Positions 8,309 to 17,535 are shown, counted from the stretch's first letter. The stretch: DNA of 64,000 nucleotides from JADLAT01 sp964348795 (GCA_964348795.1 CAYGDY010000012.1:15528-79527), one strand, 5' to 3'. Notes: generated by a model from the letters alone, not told the origin. A program made the numbers and translations.

Positions 8309-9129
8309 TCCAGTTGCGGGGCACTGTGGGTAAGCGCGCCCACAGCAATATAATCCACACCCGTTTCCGCGATTTTCCGGACAGTTTTCAGGGTTACACC
8401 ACCTGAAACCTCCAAAGGCACCTGTCCTTGCGCCATTTTCACACCGGCCTTAATATCAGAAAGCGTAAAATTATCCAGTAACACGCAATCCGCGCCGCCG
8501 GCTTCCAATACAGCTTCAAGTTGCGCCAGCGTATCCACCTCGATTTCAATCGTGCGTGTATGCCCCGCCAGCATGCGGGCCTGATTGAGCGCCTCTGTTA
8601 CGCCACCACACACGGCAATATGGTTGTCCTTGATCAAAATAGCATCGTCCAGCCCGAAACGGTGATTCGTGCCGCCGCCCATCCAAACGGCATATTTTTG
8701 AAACAGCCGCAAGTTCGGGATCGTTTTGCGGGTATCGCAGATTTGCGCGCCTGTACCGGCGATCTCCTGCACATAGTCCCGCGTGAGCGTGGCCACCCCG
8801 CTCATATGGCACAGGAAATTGAGCGCCACCCGCTCAGCCTGAAGGATAGCACGGGCAGACCCTTCAATCTCCGCCACCACATCGCCTTGCGCCAGATCAT
8901 CCCCGTCCTGCGCCATAACCGTGAGTTCCAGATCGGAATCAGTGAGAGAGAATGCCGAAAGCGCCACAATCAGGCCCGCCAGCCGGCCAGCTTGGCGCGT
9001 TTTCAAAACAGCCCGCGCTGAAGCCCCCGCAGGAATGAGGAGCACGGATGTCACATCAAAACCATGCCCGAGATCCTCCCGCAAAGCGGCCTTGACGATA
9101 TCTTCAATGATAAGAGGAGAGAGATTCAT
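8272..9129 (-). CDS. nadC: nicotinate-nucleotide pyrophosphorylase NadC
   Basis: A 285-residue quinolinate phosphoribosyltransferase that forms nicotinate mononucleotide in de novo NAD synthesis. Visible signatures are ALREDLGHGFDVTS near the start, LNFLCHMSGVATLT, CDTRKTIPNLR, GGGTNHRFGLDDAILIKDNH, the IEVDTLAQL strand, and VSGGVTLKTVRKIAETGVDYIAVGALTHSAP at the end. Length and motifs are normal. nadA and nadB are not in the window. It lies 99 bp downstream of sucC on the same strand; whether they share a transcript is uncertain. Confidence 0.95.
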   Translation of the reverse strand: MNLSPLIIEDIVKAALREDLGHGFDVTSVLLIPAGASARAVLKTRQAGRLAGLIVALSAFSLTDSDLELTVMAQDGDDLAQGDVVAEIEGSARAILQAERVALNFLCHMSGVATLTRDYVQEIAGTGAQICDTRKTIPNLRLFQKYAVWMGGGTNHRFGLDDAILIKDNHIAVCGGVTEALNQARMLAGHTRTIEIEVDTLAQLEAVLEAGGADCVLLDNFTLSDIKAGVKMAQGQVPLEVSGGVTLKTVRKIAETGVDYIAVGALTHSAPQLDYGLDMVVDNAS

Positions 9130-9228
9130 CGGGGATCCTTTTGCGATTGTTTGAATCTACTCATACCCCCCCCACATCACGCATGCTACGCACGCGGCGG
9201 GGGTGATGAAAGAACGGCTTACAACCCC

Positions 9229-10434
9229 CTAAGCCGCCCTGCTCATCGCGTCTTTCGTGGCTTTGACGACTTTTTCCGCCGCATCGGCCAGATCGTTGGC
9301 GGCGATAATATCAAGTCCAGAGGTGCTCAGAATTTGCTTGCCCTCTGCCACGTTGGTCCCTTCAAGACGTACAACCAACGGCACGGACAGCTTGACTTCC
9401 CTCGCCGCCGCAATAATCCCCTTGGCAATAATATCGCACTTCATGATCCCACCGAAAATATTGACCAAAACACCTTTGACATTGGGATCGGAGAGAATAA
9501 TCTTGAACGCCGCCGTGACTTTTTCCTCGTTCGCGCCACCGCCAACATCTAGAAAATTCGCGGGCTCCCCGCCATAGAGCTTGATAATATCCATCGTTGC
9601 CATGGCCAGCCCCGCGCCATTGACCATACAGCCGATATTCCCATCCAGCGAGACATAGGACAGATCGTATTTATGTGCCTGACGCTCTTTTTCGTCTTCT
9701 TCGGTTTCATCGCGCATGGCGGCCACATCCGCATGACGAAACAGCGCATTGTCATCGAAATTCATTTTGGCATCGAGCGCCATGACCTCGTTCCCCACCA
9801 CAATCATCGGGTTGATTTCGACAATCGAGGCATCCAGATCCACAAACGCCTTGTACAAATTCATGAAGAATTTTGTGGCGCTTTTGAGTTGTGCGTCCTT
9901 GAGCCCCAGCCCGAACGCCAGTTTACGGGCATGAAACCCAGAAATCCCCGAAGCAGGGTCCACAGACACCTTCATGATTTTTTCAGGGTTGTTGTGGGCC
10001 ACGTCCTCGATATCCATCCCGCCTTCTGTAGAGACCATAAAAGTCACGCGGCTGGTGGCACGGTCCAGCACCACAGAGCAGTAGTATTCTTTTTCAATAT
10101 CCACACCGTCCGTGACATACAAGCGCTGGACTTCCTTGCCCTCTGGTCCTGTCTGTTTCGTAACCAGCACCTTGCCGAGCATGGCTTCTGCAGAGGCCTT
10201 CACATCCTCCAACGTTTTGCACAGGCGCACACCGCCCTTGCCAGTCGGGTTATCCGTGAATTTCCCCGCGCCGCGTCCGCCCGCATGAATCTGGGCCTTC
10301 ACGACATACAAGGGGCCAGGTAATTGGCTGGCGGCCTCGACAGCTTCGGCCACGCTCATCGCGGGAATGCCGGCAGGCACCGCCACACCGTATTTTTTCA
10401 ACAATTCTTTGGCCTGATATTCATGGATATTCAT
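9229..10434 (-). CDS. sucC: succinyl-CoA synthetase beta subunit SucC
   Basis: A 401-residue ADP/GDP-forming subunit of succinate-CoA ligase (TCA cycle). It begins with MNIHEYQAKELLKKYGV and carries the ATP-grasp motifs VKAQIHAGGRGAGKF and EINPMIVV, the glycine-rich GNIGCMVNGAGLAMATMD, and NIFGGIMKCD. The length matches alphaproteobacterial SucC. The partner sucD, normally immediately downstream, is absent; nadC is there instead. The usual upstream neighbour mdh is separated by the 10.6-15.4 kb cluster on the opposite strand. Confidence 0.96.
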   Translation of the reverse strand: MNIHEYQAKELLKKYGVAVPAGIPAMSVAEAVEAASQLPGPLYVVKAQIHAGGRGAGKFTDNPTGKGGVRLCKTLEDVKASAEAMLGKVLVTKQTGPEGKEVQRLYVTDGVDIEKEYYCSVVLDRATSRVTFMVSTEGGMDIEDVAHNNPEKIMKVSVDPASGISGFHARKLAFGLGLKDAQLKSATKFFMNLYKAFVDLDASIVEINPMIVVGNEVMALDAKMNFDDNALFRHADVAAMRDETEEDEKERQAHKYDLSYVSLDGNIGCMVNGAGLAMATMDIIKLYGGEPANFLDVGGGANEEKVTAAFKIILSDPNVKGVLVNIFGGIMKCDIIAKGIIAAAREVKLSVPLVVRLEGTNVAEGKQILSTSGLDIIAANDLADAAEKVVKATKDAMSRAA

Positions 10435-10522
10435 GCGAATTCATTCTCCGGCAGAGGGTAAACAATAAAATGACATTTCACATTTACCACGCTGACCGTG
10501 ATTTGCAACCCCGAAGTTTTTT

Positions 10523-10560
10523 CCTGTCATCCCGAGGCAAGAGGCGAAGGATCTCAAAAA
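10523..10560. repeat. dispersed repeat, GTCATCCCGAG type
   Basis: A CCTGTCATCCCGAGGCAAG segment followed by GAGGCGAAGGATCTC, in the gap between sucC and the unknown cluster. Related copies occur at about 33720-33750 and 39009-39078. It resembles the intergenic GTCAT...GGATCTC repeats found in many proteobacterial genomes. Confidence 0.6.
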
Positions 10561-10646
10561 CACACAATTAACGGTTTCTTAAATTTTCTATACCATAATG
10601 CAAGAAAGATACAAGGACGCGCCGCCAGAGCGCCAAGGATGTAGAA

Positions 10647-12350
10647 ATGTCATTTCATCATACCGACACACCGCCTCCCCTGACCGACAGGGCTTTGCTG
10701 GAAAGACTTTTTGAGATTTCAGAAAAGTTCAATGACGGGCAGGAAGACACGGCGCGCCAGATGGCAGAGGATCTGTTCAGCGGGAGTGCCGACAACCCCG
10801 CAAGAGCCCTCAAAATTCTCAATATGCTCCGCACCGGATCGGGGGATATGATTGCAGGCCCGACCGATTTGGACGAAAAAGAACAAGAAAAAGAAAAGGC
10901 CAAAGAAGAGGAACGCTACAGAACTCTTCTGGCTCTGGAAAACCAGGCGGCCCAGCTTGCGCGGGACATCGCCACACTTCAAAGGGATCTGGCGCGCATT
11001 CAAGAAGACTCCCGAAAGAACAAAGAAAAAATCGCCTTCGAGGAAAATAATCTCCGTCAGTTGAACGCGAGCCTTGTCGCATTCCAGCAAGAAACACAAC
11101 TCTTGCAAAACAGGTTACAGGATAAAAACCAGCACCTTGAAACCAAAACGAAAGAATACCAAGGGGAAAAAACCCTCAACGCAGAAATCGTGCAGGATCA
11201 AAAAGACAACAAAACTGACCAGACCACGCAAGACGCCACACATCAGGACACGTTGGAAGCCCTGCAGAGAAAAGATCCTGTATTGGTGGCCCTTGTAAGA
11301 GAGAAGCTCGATCCTCTTACCCTGAGCCATATCAACATCTACACCGCCCTGCCCGGGGAAGAGAACTGGGAACGCCACAGGCTGGTTTTAGAGGAAAACG
11401 GGGAATATTTCGTCAAAAGTCCCAAAACAGGCGAAAAAATCAATATCAAGGATTTACCCCATAGCGAGGAATTGCTGAAAAACATTGAAACTGCCAAAAA
11501 AGCGGGCCTACGCACCTTCGCCGATGAAGCCACCGTTGACGCTTTCGAGAGCAACGTCAAGAAGGCCAAAACACGCTACGACGCACTGGTAGCCGCAAAC
11601 CCCGATGACAAGGTTGTCCAAAGGGCGTATGAAAGCCACGGGGTTTCTCTGGATTTGAAAGACAGGGAAGAAGCACTCATCGTTGAAAAAATGCAATCCG
11701 ATCCCAAATTGCTCAAAATCGAATCGGAATTGAAAACACTTTACGAGGAACGTGACGATATTGCGCGGCAACTTGCCCCACGCGCGCGCCAGGAAGACGA
11801 TATCCGAAACCGGATCAGAACAGCCGATAAACGGCTGGAGGAATACAAGTCAGACCAGCAGGACATTGAAGCACGACAAAAAGCCCTCGAAGAAAAAATT
11901 CTGGAAAAAGAACGCGCCTTGGCAGAAACACAAACGGAAATCCGCAACAACAAGGAAACCCAAGCCTTGTTCCAGGACTCAGGAAGCAAGGTCAAACTCT
12001 ACTATGACTATAAAGAAGCACAAAACAACAATGACACGAGCCTTGCAGAAAAACTCAAGGCCATCATCAACCCCACCTTGTTTGATTTTATCGAGAGTCT
12101 GCTCCCCGAAAACAGGGAACGCGCAAGAATCGTTCAGGAAGCCGCCAAAAACAGCTCTCCCCTCCCCGATACAGGGACAGGAAGCGCGGCGGATAAATAC
12201 GGCCTTTCCAACCCACTTCAAGGCCTCCTTCAACCGAAGGATCCTTTTAACAAAGCCGCGCCTCTACCCCACTCTCCGCTCCCTGAACAGGAACAAAAAC
12301 CCGAGAATACGCCTGCCATTCACACACCCGCCGCAACACAGACACATTAA
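10647..12350 (+). CDS. large coiled-coil protein, unknown function (cluster gene 1)
   Basis: A 567-residue, highly charged protein without signal peptide or membrane segment. Two long coiled-coil stretches are evident, about residues 75-200 and 355-460, rich in E, K, Q and A, with heptad-like patterns such as LEEKILEKERALAETQTEI. Between them lies a more globular part including IYTALPGEENWERHRLVLEENGEY in broken form. The C-terminal 60 residues are proline-rich. AAGGA lies at a good distance before the ATG. It is the first of four closely spaced plus-strand genes and could be a scaffold or tape-like protein, but that is inference only. Confidence 0.8.
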   Translation: MSFHHTDTPPPLTDRALLERLFEISEKFNDGQEDTARQMAEDLFSGSADNPARALKILNMLRTGSGDMIAGPTDLDEKEQEKEKAKEEERYRTLLALENQAAQLARDIATLQRDLARIQEDSRKNKEKIAFEENNLRQLNASLVAFQQETQLLQNRLQDKNQHLETKTKEYQGEKTLNAEIVQDQKDNKTDQTTQDATHQDTLEALQRKDPVLVALVREKLDPLTLSHINIYTALPGEENWERHRLVLEENGEYFVKSPKTGEKINIKDLPHSEELLKNIETAKKAGLRTFADEATVDAFESNVKKAKTRYDALVAANPDDKVVQRAYESHGVSLDLKDREEALIVEKMQSDPKLLKIESELKTLYEERDDIARQLAPRARQEDDIRNRIRTADKRLEEYKSDQQDIEARQKALEEKILEKERALAETQTEIRNNKETQALFQDSGSKVKLYYDYKEAQNNNDTSLAEKLKAIINPTLFDFIESLLPENRERARIVQEAAKNSSPLPDTGTGSAADKYGLSNPLQGLLQPKDPFNKAAPLPHSPLPEQEQKPENTPAIHTPAATQTH

Positions 12351-12465
12351 CGCCCTGTTAAGCACTTATTAACCTTTCATCAATAGAATAGGGGTAACGG
12401 ACAAAAAGCCGGTAAAAAATAAAGTGTGTGTGAACTAAAAACCAAAAAAATGAAGAGACGGTGCC

Positions 12466-13119
12466 ATGAGCATAGGACCCACAGAATCCGGAAACACCCT
12501 CAGAACACCGCTTCTGGAAGCAACAGGCGGGACACGGGAATTTTTTCTGCAGGAAAAAGTCCCGCCCCATCTGTATGACGCACTTGACGCTGTCAATAAC
12601 AATGCGTTCGGGACTCTTCCCCAAGCCGACCGGATCGCGGTCCTGAACCAGATCAACGAGTCCCTTCAAAGACGGCTGGATGGCGGCATGGACCCCGTCA
12701 CCGCGAAAAACGAGGTCATGCAGGGGCTCTTTCCCCAAGCCAGCCCGCAAACCCGTTCTGCACTGGATGATATGCTGTTGTTGCAAAGAGCCAAGGCGCC
12801 CGCGCCCAAACCTAGTGAGTGGGATCAAACAAAACTCGAAAAACTGGCCGAAGAAGTCAAAAAGGAAGTCGGAAACCAGCCCCTCAATCCTGAAGAGATC
12901 GAGCATATCGCAGAAGCACGTGGCATTCCGCCCAGTGCGCTGGAATCTTTCACAGCCAAACTGGAAGCCAACGGCGTACAAGTTCAAAAACCGACAGTGA
13001 CAGACGAACTCGGCGTGACCAACGCGCCTGGTATGGGCCTCGTGAAAGAGGCCGTAGATATCAATCTCGCCGCGAACCTCATAAAACCCACTGTTCCTGG
13101 TTTTGGAATGGGGTCCTGA
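12466..13119 (+). CDS. leaderless unknown protein (cluster gene 2)
   Basis: A 217-residue soluble protein with no signal peptide. The middle is helical and charged (QTKLEKLAEEVKKEVGNQPLN in part), and the C-terminal half contains LNPEEIEHIAEARGIPPSAL, which looks like a small helical motif. The end is glycine- and proline-rich (TVPGFGMGS). It follows gene 1 by 115 bp and precedes the peptidoglycan hydrolase by 18 bp. I do not recognise a family. A possible role as partner or cargo of gene 3 is inferred only from position. Confidence 0.75.
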   Translation: MSIGPTESGNTLRTPLLEATGGTREFFLQEKVPPHLYDALDAVNNNAFGTLPQADRIAVLNQINESLQRRLDGGMDPVTAKNEVMQGLFPQASPQTRSALDDMLLLQRAKAPAPKPSEWDQTKLEKLAEEVKKEVGNQPLNPEEIEHIAEARGIPPSALESFTAKLEANGVQVQKPTVTDELGVTNAPGMGLVKEAVDINLAANLIKPTVPGFGMGS

Positions 13120-13137
13120 CAACCATAAGAGAGGCCC

Positions 13138-14721
13138 ATGACTGTTTCCAGTAGCAGAGAAGAAATCAGCCGCTCCATAGAGGCCTTCACACGGTCTCAG
13201 GACCACGTGAAGTATGCCTTTGGCTCCAAAGATTGTGAGACAGGCGGCGTAGATTGCAGTGGTTTTATTTTTGCCGCGACACGACAGCTCGCCTCCGAAG
13301 GCTTACTCGACACACGCATCCCGACTCTTCTCAATGCCTCCTCCGAAGCCCAGATTGCCAATATCAAGGCACAGGGTGGCACCGTGCTGGAAGGGCGAGG
13401 CAACGAAATGCTTCCCAAACTCAAAGCCGGCATGGTGATCGGGATAGACAATGGCCAAAAAGGCTTTGATGCCGGTCGGGCTATGGGGATTGATCACGTT
13501 GTAACAACCTACACAGACCAGAAGACAGGCGAATTGATGATCGCCCAGAGTTCGTCAGACGGCAAGGGCGTGAACGCTCTCAAGGCCAGTGACTGGCTCC
13601 AGAAAAATGCCAATGACCAGATGTATGCAATCGATCTGGTGGAAGCCAATGGATTTCAAAATCTCAACTCTGTCGCCGCCGCGAACCTCACACCGACACG
13701 GGAAGACAAAGGACAAAAAACAAATACCACCCACTACGCCCAGCTCCCTCAGGAACAACAAGGCCTGATGACCCTGTTCATGGTTCTGGCCATGCTGTTT
13801 GGAGACAACAAGGATTTGAACGGCTTGTTTTCCGGCATCCTTGGAGTCAGCGAAACCGAATTCACCACCTTCCGCGACAATGCCAAAACAAACGGCTGGA
13901 CTCCAAAGGAAGCCGCCCGGCGCTTTGATCAGTATGATAATGTCAATTTTGAACGGGCCCAACAACTGACTACCGGATTTAACGGCTCTTTGATCAGCGT
14001 AATTCAAAAACATGAATCCAACGGCGGCGATTACAACATCGCCAATGGCGGTTCAAACCCCGTCAACGTCAAGGATGGCAGAAAACTGACGGAATGGAGC
14101 ATTGCCGAGGTTCTGGATTTCCAAAAATCCCATAAAAACGGCGACGGCATGCCAGGGGCAACATCCTCCGCCATGGGCGCGTGGCAAATGATGCCGAACA
14201 CCTTGGAATCTGCCGTCAAGCAAATGCATCTGGACCCCAACACCACGAAATTTGACAAGGCCACGCAAGATAAAATTGCGCTCCATCTGATGGTCGAAAA
14301 GCGGGGACTGGATGATTTCCTGACAGGGAAAATCAGCAAACAAGAGATGATGAGTGCTCTGGCCCATGAATGGGCCTCCATGCCTACCAATTTCAACGGC
14401 GATGCGGCCTATGGCGGCAAGGCCGGTAACCCTTATAAGGTGCCCCTGCAACGGGTGCGGGATTTCTCGGACGCACTGGATCAGGCCAAGGAAACTTATC
14501 AGAAAACAGGCGATATGATGGCCGCCATTCAGGCCACATCGGATTCTCCCAACAATATCAAGATTGATCCGAACAGAAATAAAGAAGGTGACAGCAAAAC
14601 TCTGGCAGATGCCAGCGAAAAATTCAATAAAGACTTCAAGACTGCCTCTGCGGATACCCCCAAAGACATACCGGCTGTGGCTTTGAAAAACGAACCCAAA
14701 ATCACAGCGCTCACCGCGTAA
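13138..14721 (+). CDS. bifunctional peptidoglycan hydrolase: NlpC/P60-like plus lambda-endolysin-like domain (cluster gene 3)
   Basis: A 527-residue protein without signal peptide. The N-terminal part resembles NlpC/P60 endopeptidases: Cys40 in GGVDCSGFIF and His120 in GIDHVVTTY fit the catalytic pair. The second domain (about 280-445) has a candidate catalytic Glu293 in KHESNGGDYN, GAWQMMPNTLE at 347-357, and a segment with QDKIALHLMVEKRG and ALAHEWASMPT. The order and spacing of these resemble lambda R-type (GH104) lytic transglycosylases. It could therefore cut both peptide and glycan strands. Lack of a leader implies non-Sec export or phage-like delivery. AGAGAGG precedes the ATG. Confidence 0.8.
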   Translation: MTVSSSREEISRSIEAFTRSQDHVKYAFGSKDCETGGVDCSGFIFAATRQLASEGLLDTRIPTLLNASSEAQIANIKAQGGTVLEGRGNEMLPKLKAGMVIGIDNGQKGFDAGRAMGIDHVVTTYTDQKTGELMIAQSSSDGKGVNALKASDWLQKNANDQMYAIDLVEANGFQNLNSVAAANLTPTREDKGQKTNTTHYAQLPQEQQGLMTLFMVLAMLFGDNKDLNGLFSGILGVSETEFTTFRDNAKTNGWTPKEAARRFDQYDNVNFERAQQLTTGFNGSLISVIQKHESNGGDYNIANGGSNPVNVKDGRKLTEWSIAEVLDFQKSHKNGDGMPGATSSAMGAWQMMPNTLESAVKQMHLDPNTTKFDKATQDKIALHLMVEKRGLDDFLTGKISKQEMMSALAHEWASMPTNFNGDAAYGGKAGNPYKVPLQRVRDFSDALDQAKETYQKTGDMMAAIQATSDSPNNIKIDPNRNKEGDSKTLADASEKFNKDFKTASADTPKDIPAVALKNEPKITALTA

Positions 14722-14748
14722 CCCCCAAGAAGAAAGGCGGTGTCCTCC

Positions 14749-15354
14749 ATGGCTTCACACAACACACACAAACCTCCTTTGAAAACAACCTTTCAGAACG
14801 AAGTGGTGCTCGGGACAACCTACACACTTGATGAAAACGGGCAAAGAATGCATATACAATCCGCACCTCAGGTGAGTATGGGTGATACCGTCATGGGATT
14901 TCTTGAAAAAGTGCTGTCCTATTTCAAGGGAGACTATGAAAAAGGAGAAATTCTGAGTAGCAGAAATCCGTTTAACGAAGATACCTATGTGGACCCTGCG
15001 GAAGAACCCGATCCCCTCGCAGGCGATATGGTCAAGACTGTGTACCTTCCGCCTGCGTTCAATGCTGTTTCAGGCAATAATTTTCAGGCACTGGCAAAAG
15101 ACCAGATCGCCACGCTGTTGAAAACCGCTGGCGTGGAAGAGTACCTCAATGGAAACAAAAACGCGCAAGAGGTCATTCAAAACCTCAAAGGAGTCTGGGA
15201 CAATTTCCACCCCGAGGCGCCCAACAAGGTGCCGTTCTCGGGACAAGACGCCCAAAGCATGGAAGATGCGCTCGAAAAAGCCAAAGCCGACTACCAAAAA
15301 AACCACGATCTGGGCAAAGCCCTGAACTTCATGCCTGGCGGGACGGCGATGTAA
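14749..15354 (+). CDS. leaderless unknown protein (cluster gene 4)
   Basis: A 201-residue soluble protein, no signal peptide. It begins with polar sequence, then a hydrophobic-amphipathic helix (MGDTVMGFLEKVLSYFKG), an acidic stretch (DPAEEPDPLAGD), and a helical C-terminal half ending in a short KNHDLGKALNFMPGG motif. The ATG at 14749 is chosen because AAAGGCGG lies at usable distance; a GTG at 14740 would be too close to it. It follows the hydrolase gene by 27 bp and ends only 5 bp from the convergent mdh stop. Family unknown; an immunity or chaperone role is speculation. Confidence 0.72.
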   Translation: MASHNTHKPPLKTTFQNEVVLGTTYTLDENGQRMHIQSAPQVSMGDTVMGFLEKVLSYFKGDYEKGEILSSRNPFNEDTYVDPAEEPDPLAGDMVKTVYLPPAFNAVSGNNFQALAKDQIATLLKTAGVEEYLNGNKNAQEVIQNLKGVWDNFHPEAPNKVPFSGQDAQSMEDALEKAKADYQKNHDLGKALNFMPGGTAM

Positions 15355-15359
15355 GTCGC

Positions 15360-16355
15360 CTAAGCCGCCTTGCTTTTGCGGAACAAATGCTCGACCCCTG
15401 CCCGCTCCTCACGCAGTTCGGTGTCCGTAGCCTCCATCCGCGCACGGGAAAACGCATTGATCTCCAGCCCCTGCACGATTTCGTACTGCCCGTTTTTGCA
15501 CACACAAGGGTAACCGTAAATCACACCCGCAGAAATGCCGTAAGACCCATCCGATGGCACGGCCATGGAGACCCAGTCCCCCTCCACCGTCCCGAGCGCC
15601 CAAGAGCGCATATGGTCAATCGCCGCGCTAGCCGCGCTGGCGGCTGAAGATGCGCCTCGCGCCTTGATAATCGCGGCACCGCGTTGCTGAACCAGCGGAA
15701 TAAAGGAGTCCGCATACCATGATTGATCAACCTTTGACAAGGCCGGTGCGCCCTGCACCACCGCATGATGCAGGTCGGGATACTGGGTCGAGGAATGGTT
15801 CCCCCAGATGGTCATCTTTTTGATCTCGCTGGAATGTACGCCGGTTTTTTCCGCCAGCTGGCTCATAGCGCGATTATGATCCAGCCGCACCATTGCTGTA
15901 AAGCATTTGGGGTCCAGATCCGGCGCGTTCTGCTGGGCAATCAGGGCGTTTGTATTGGCCGGATTCCCAACAACCAGTACCTTCACATTCCGTCTGGCGT
16001 GCGCATTGAGCGCAGAGCCCTGCGGCGCAAAAATCGCGCCATTGGCCTCCAGCAGGTCTTTACGCTCCATGCCTGGTCCGCGCGGGCGGGACCCCACCAG
16101 CAAAGCGTACTCGACATCCTTGAACGCCACGTTCGCATCATCGGTCATAACAACCCCCTTCAAGAGCGGGAAGGCACAGTCATTGAGTTCCATCACCACC
16201 CCTTCCAGCGCAGGCAAGGCCGGCGTAATTTCCAGCAGGTGCAGGATCACAGGCTGATCGGCCCCTAACATCGCACCCGAGGCAATCCGGAACAACAGGG
16301 CATAACCAATCTGACCAGCCGCACCGGTCACAGCGATTCTAACAGGAGATTTCAT
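15360..16355 (-). CDS. mdh: malate dehydrogenase (NAD type, copy 1)
   Basis: A 331-residue enzyme of the cytosolic-type malate dehydrogenase family, interconverting malate and oxaloacetate. It has the canonical nucleotide-binding TGAAGQIGYALLFRIASG, an acidic residue at the NAD-specificity position (HLLEITPALPALEG), the mobile-loop arginines in VGSRPRGPGMERKDLL, NPANTNALI, and the catalytic His in IWGNHSSTQYP. It is the third gene from the end of the zapE-DUF2336-mdh series and is the better candidate for the TCA-cycle enzyme. Confidence 0.94.
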   Translation of the reverse strand: MKSPVRIAVTGAAGQIGYALLFRIASGAMLGADQPVILHLLEITPALPALEGVVMELNDCAFPLLKGVVMTDDANVAFKDVEYALLVGSRPRGPGMERKDLLEANGAIFAPQGSALNAHARRNVKVLVVGNPANTNALIAQQNAPDLDPKCFTAMVRLDHNRAMSQLAEKTGVHSSEIKKMTIWGNHSSTQYPDLHHAVVQGAPALSKVDQSWYADSFIPLVQQRGAAIIKARGASSAASAASAAIDHMRSWALGTVEGDWVSMAVPSDGSYGISAGVIYGYPCVCKNGQYEIVQGLEINAFSRARMEATDTELREERAGVEHLFRKSKAA

Positions 16356-16500
16356 AGCAGGAAAACCTTTCGTGGGAGAGGGACATCGAAAACGAACAAC
16401 CCCGCAAGAACAGCGGAGTCTGGAAAATACTATACCCTATAGAACCGGAAGTTGTCGAGGGGCGTTTTGCTCCCAATACAAACGTATAATCAAAGCGGCT

Positions 16501-17535
16501 TTATGCCGCCGCCAACTGAGGCAAAAAGGCCTGAACGGCTTCGTATTCCTCTTGCAATTCTTTTTCGGATATATTCATACAACCCCGAGAAAATGTATTC
16601 ACCTCCAGTCCTTGGACGATCTCCCACTCTCCGTCCCTGCACTTCACCGGATACCCGTACACAAGGCCTTCCTCAATGCCGTAAGAACCATCAGACACCA
16701 CGCCCATGGAAGTCCAATCATTCTCGGGTGTGCCCAAAGCCCAGTCGTGCATATGATCAATCGTGGCTTTGGCGGCACTGGCCGCCGAAGAGGCTCCCCG
16801 TGCCTCTATAATACACGACCCGCGTTTTTGAATAGCCGGAATGGCAACACTCCTGTACCATTCTTCCTGAAGACGGGACCCCAACGGCTTTCCCTCCAGC
16901 TGGACATAATGGTAATCTGGAAACTGTTTTGGAGAATGATTTCCCCAGACGGTCACCCCTGTCAGAGCGTTCACAGCCACATCCAGATTCTTAGACAACA
17001 TCCCCTTCGCACGATTATGATCCAGACGCATCAGGGCTGTGATATGACGCGGATCAATATCCGGTGCATTCTCCTTCAAAATCAAGGCATTCGTATTAGC
17101 CGGATTCCCAACCACCACAATCCGCACATCCTGGTCCGCCTGCGCGTTCAACGCTCTGCCCTGCTCCACAAAAATCTCGGCATTTTGTTCCAGCAAATCC
17201 TTGCGTTCCATCCCTTTACCCCGTGGCTTGGCACCAATCAAAAGGGCGTATTTCACGTCCCGAAACAAGGTATCCAGATCCCGCGTCACAACAATATCCT
17301 TCAGCAAGGGCTCTGCGATATCTTCCAGCTCCATCGCCAAGCCTTTGACTGTCTCCTTCTCACGGGATTCCTGAAGATGCAGGATCACAGGCTGATCCGG
17401 CCCCAGCATCTGGCCCGAAGCAATATTAAAGACAAGGGGGTAGGCGATACTGCCAGAAGCCCCCGTTACTGCGACATGGACAGGTTTTTTATGTTCGGAA
17501 CCCCAAGGGACAACAGAAACAGACATCAGAATCAA
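16501..17535 (-). CDS. malate dehydrogenase-like paralogue (copy 2)
   Basis: A 344-residue protein roughly half identical by eye to the next gene downstream. Catalytic motifs are kept: LIGAKPRGKGMERKDLL, NPANTNALI and VWGNHSPKQFP. The nucleotide-binding loop is altered (TGASGSIAYPLVF, with Ala for the last Gly) and the cofactor-specificity loop reads HLQESREKETVKG, one residue shorter than in copy 1. It may use a different cofactor or substrate. The copies are 145 bp apart, same strand, so this looks like an old tandem duplication. Confidence 0.88.
   Translation of the reverse strand: MILMSVSVVPWGSEHKKPVHVAVTGASGSIAYPLVFNIASGQMLGPDQPVILHLQESREKETVKGLAMELEDIAEPLLKDIVVTRDLDTLFRDVKYALLIGAKPRGKGMERKDLLEQNAEIFVEQGRALNAQADQDVRIVVVGNPANTNALILKENAPDIDPRHITALMRLDHNRAKGMLSKNLDVAVNALTGVTVWGNHSPKQFPDYHYVQLEGKPLGSRLQEEWYRSVAIPAIQKRGSCIIEARGASSAASAAKATIDHMHDWALGTPENDWTSMGVVSDGSYGIEEGLVYGYPVKCRDGEWEIVQGLEVNTFSRGCMNISEKELQEEYEAVQAFLPQLAAA

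Noticed and set aside
9130..9228. C-run and G-run pair between nadC and sucC as a terminator or riboswitch
   Set aside because: Pairing is imperfect and no T-run follows; too weak to list.
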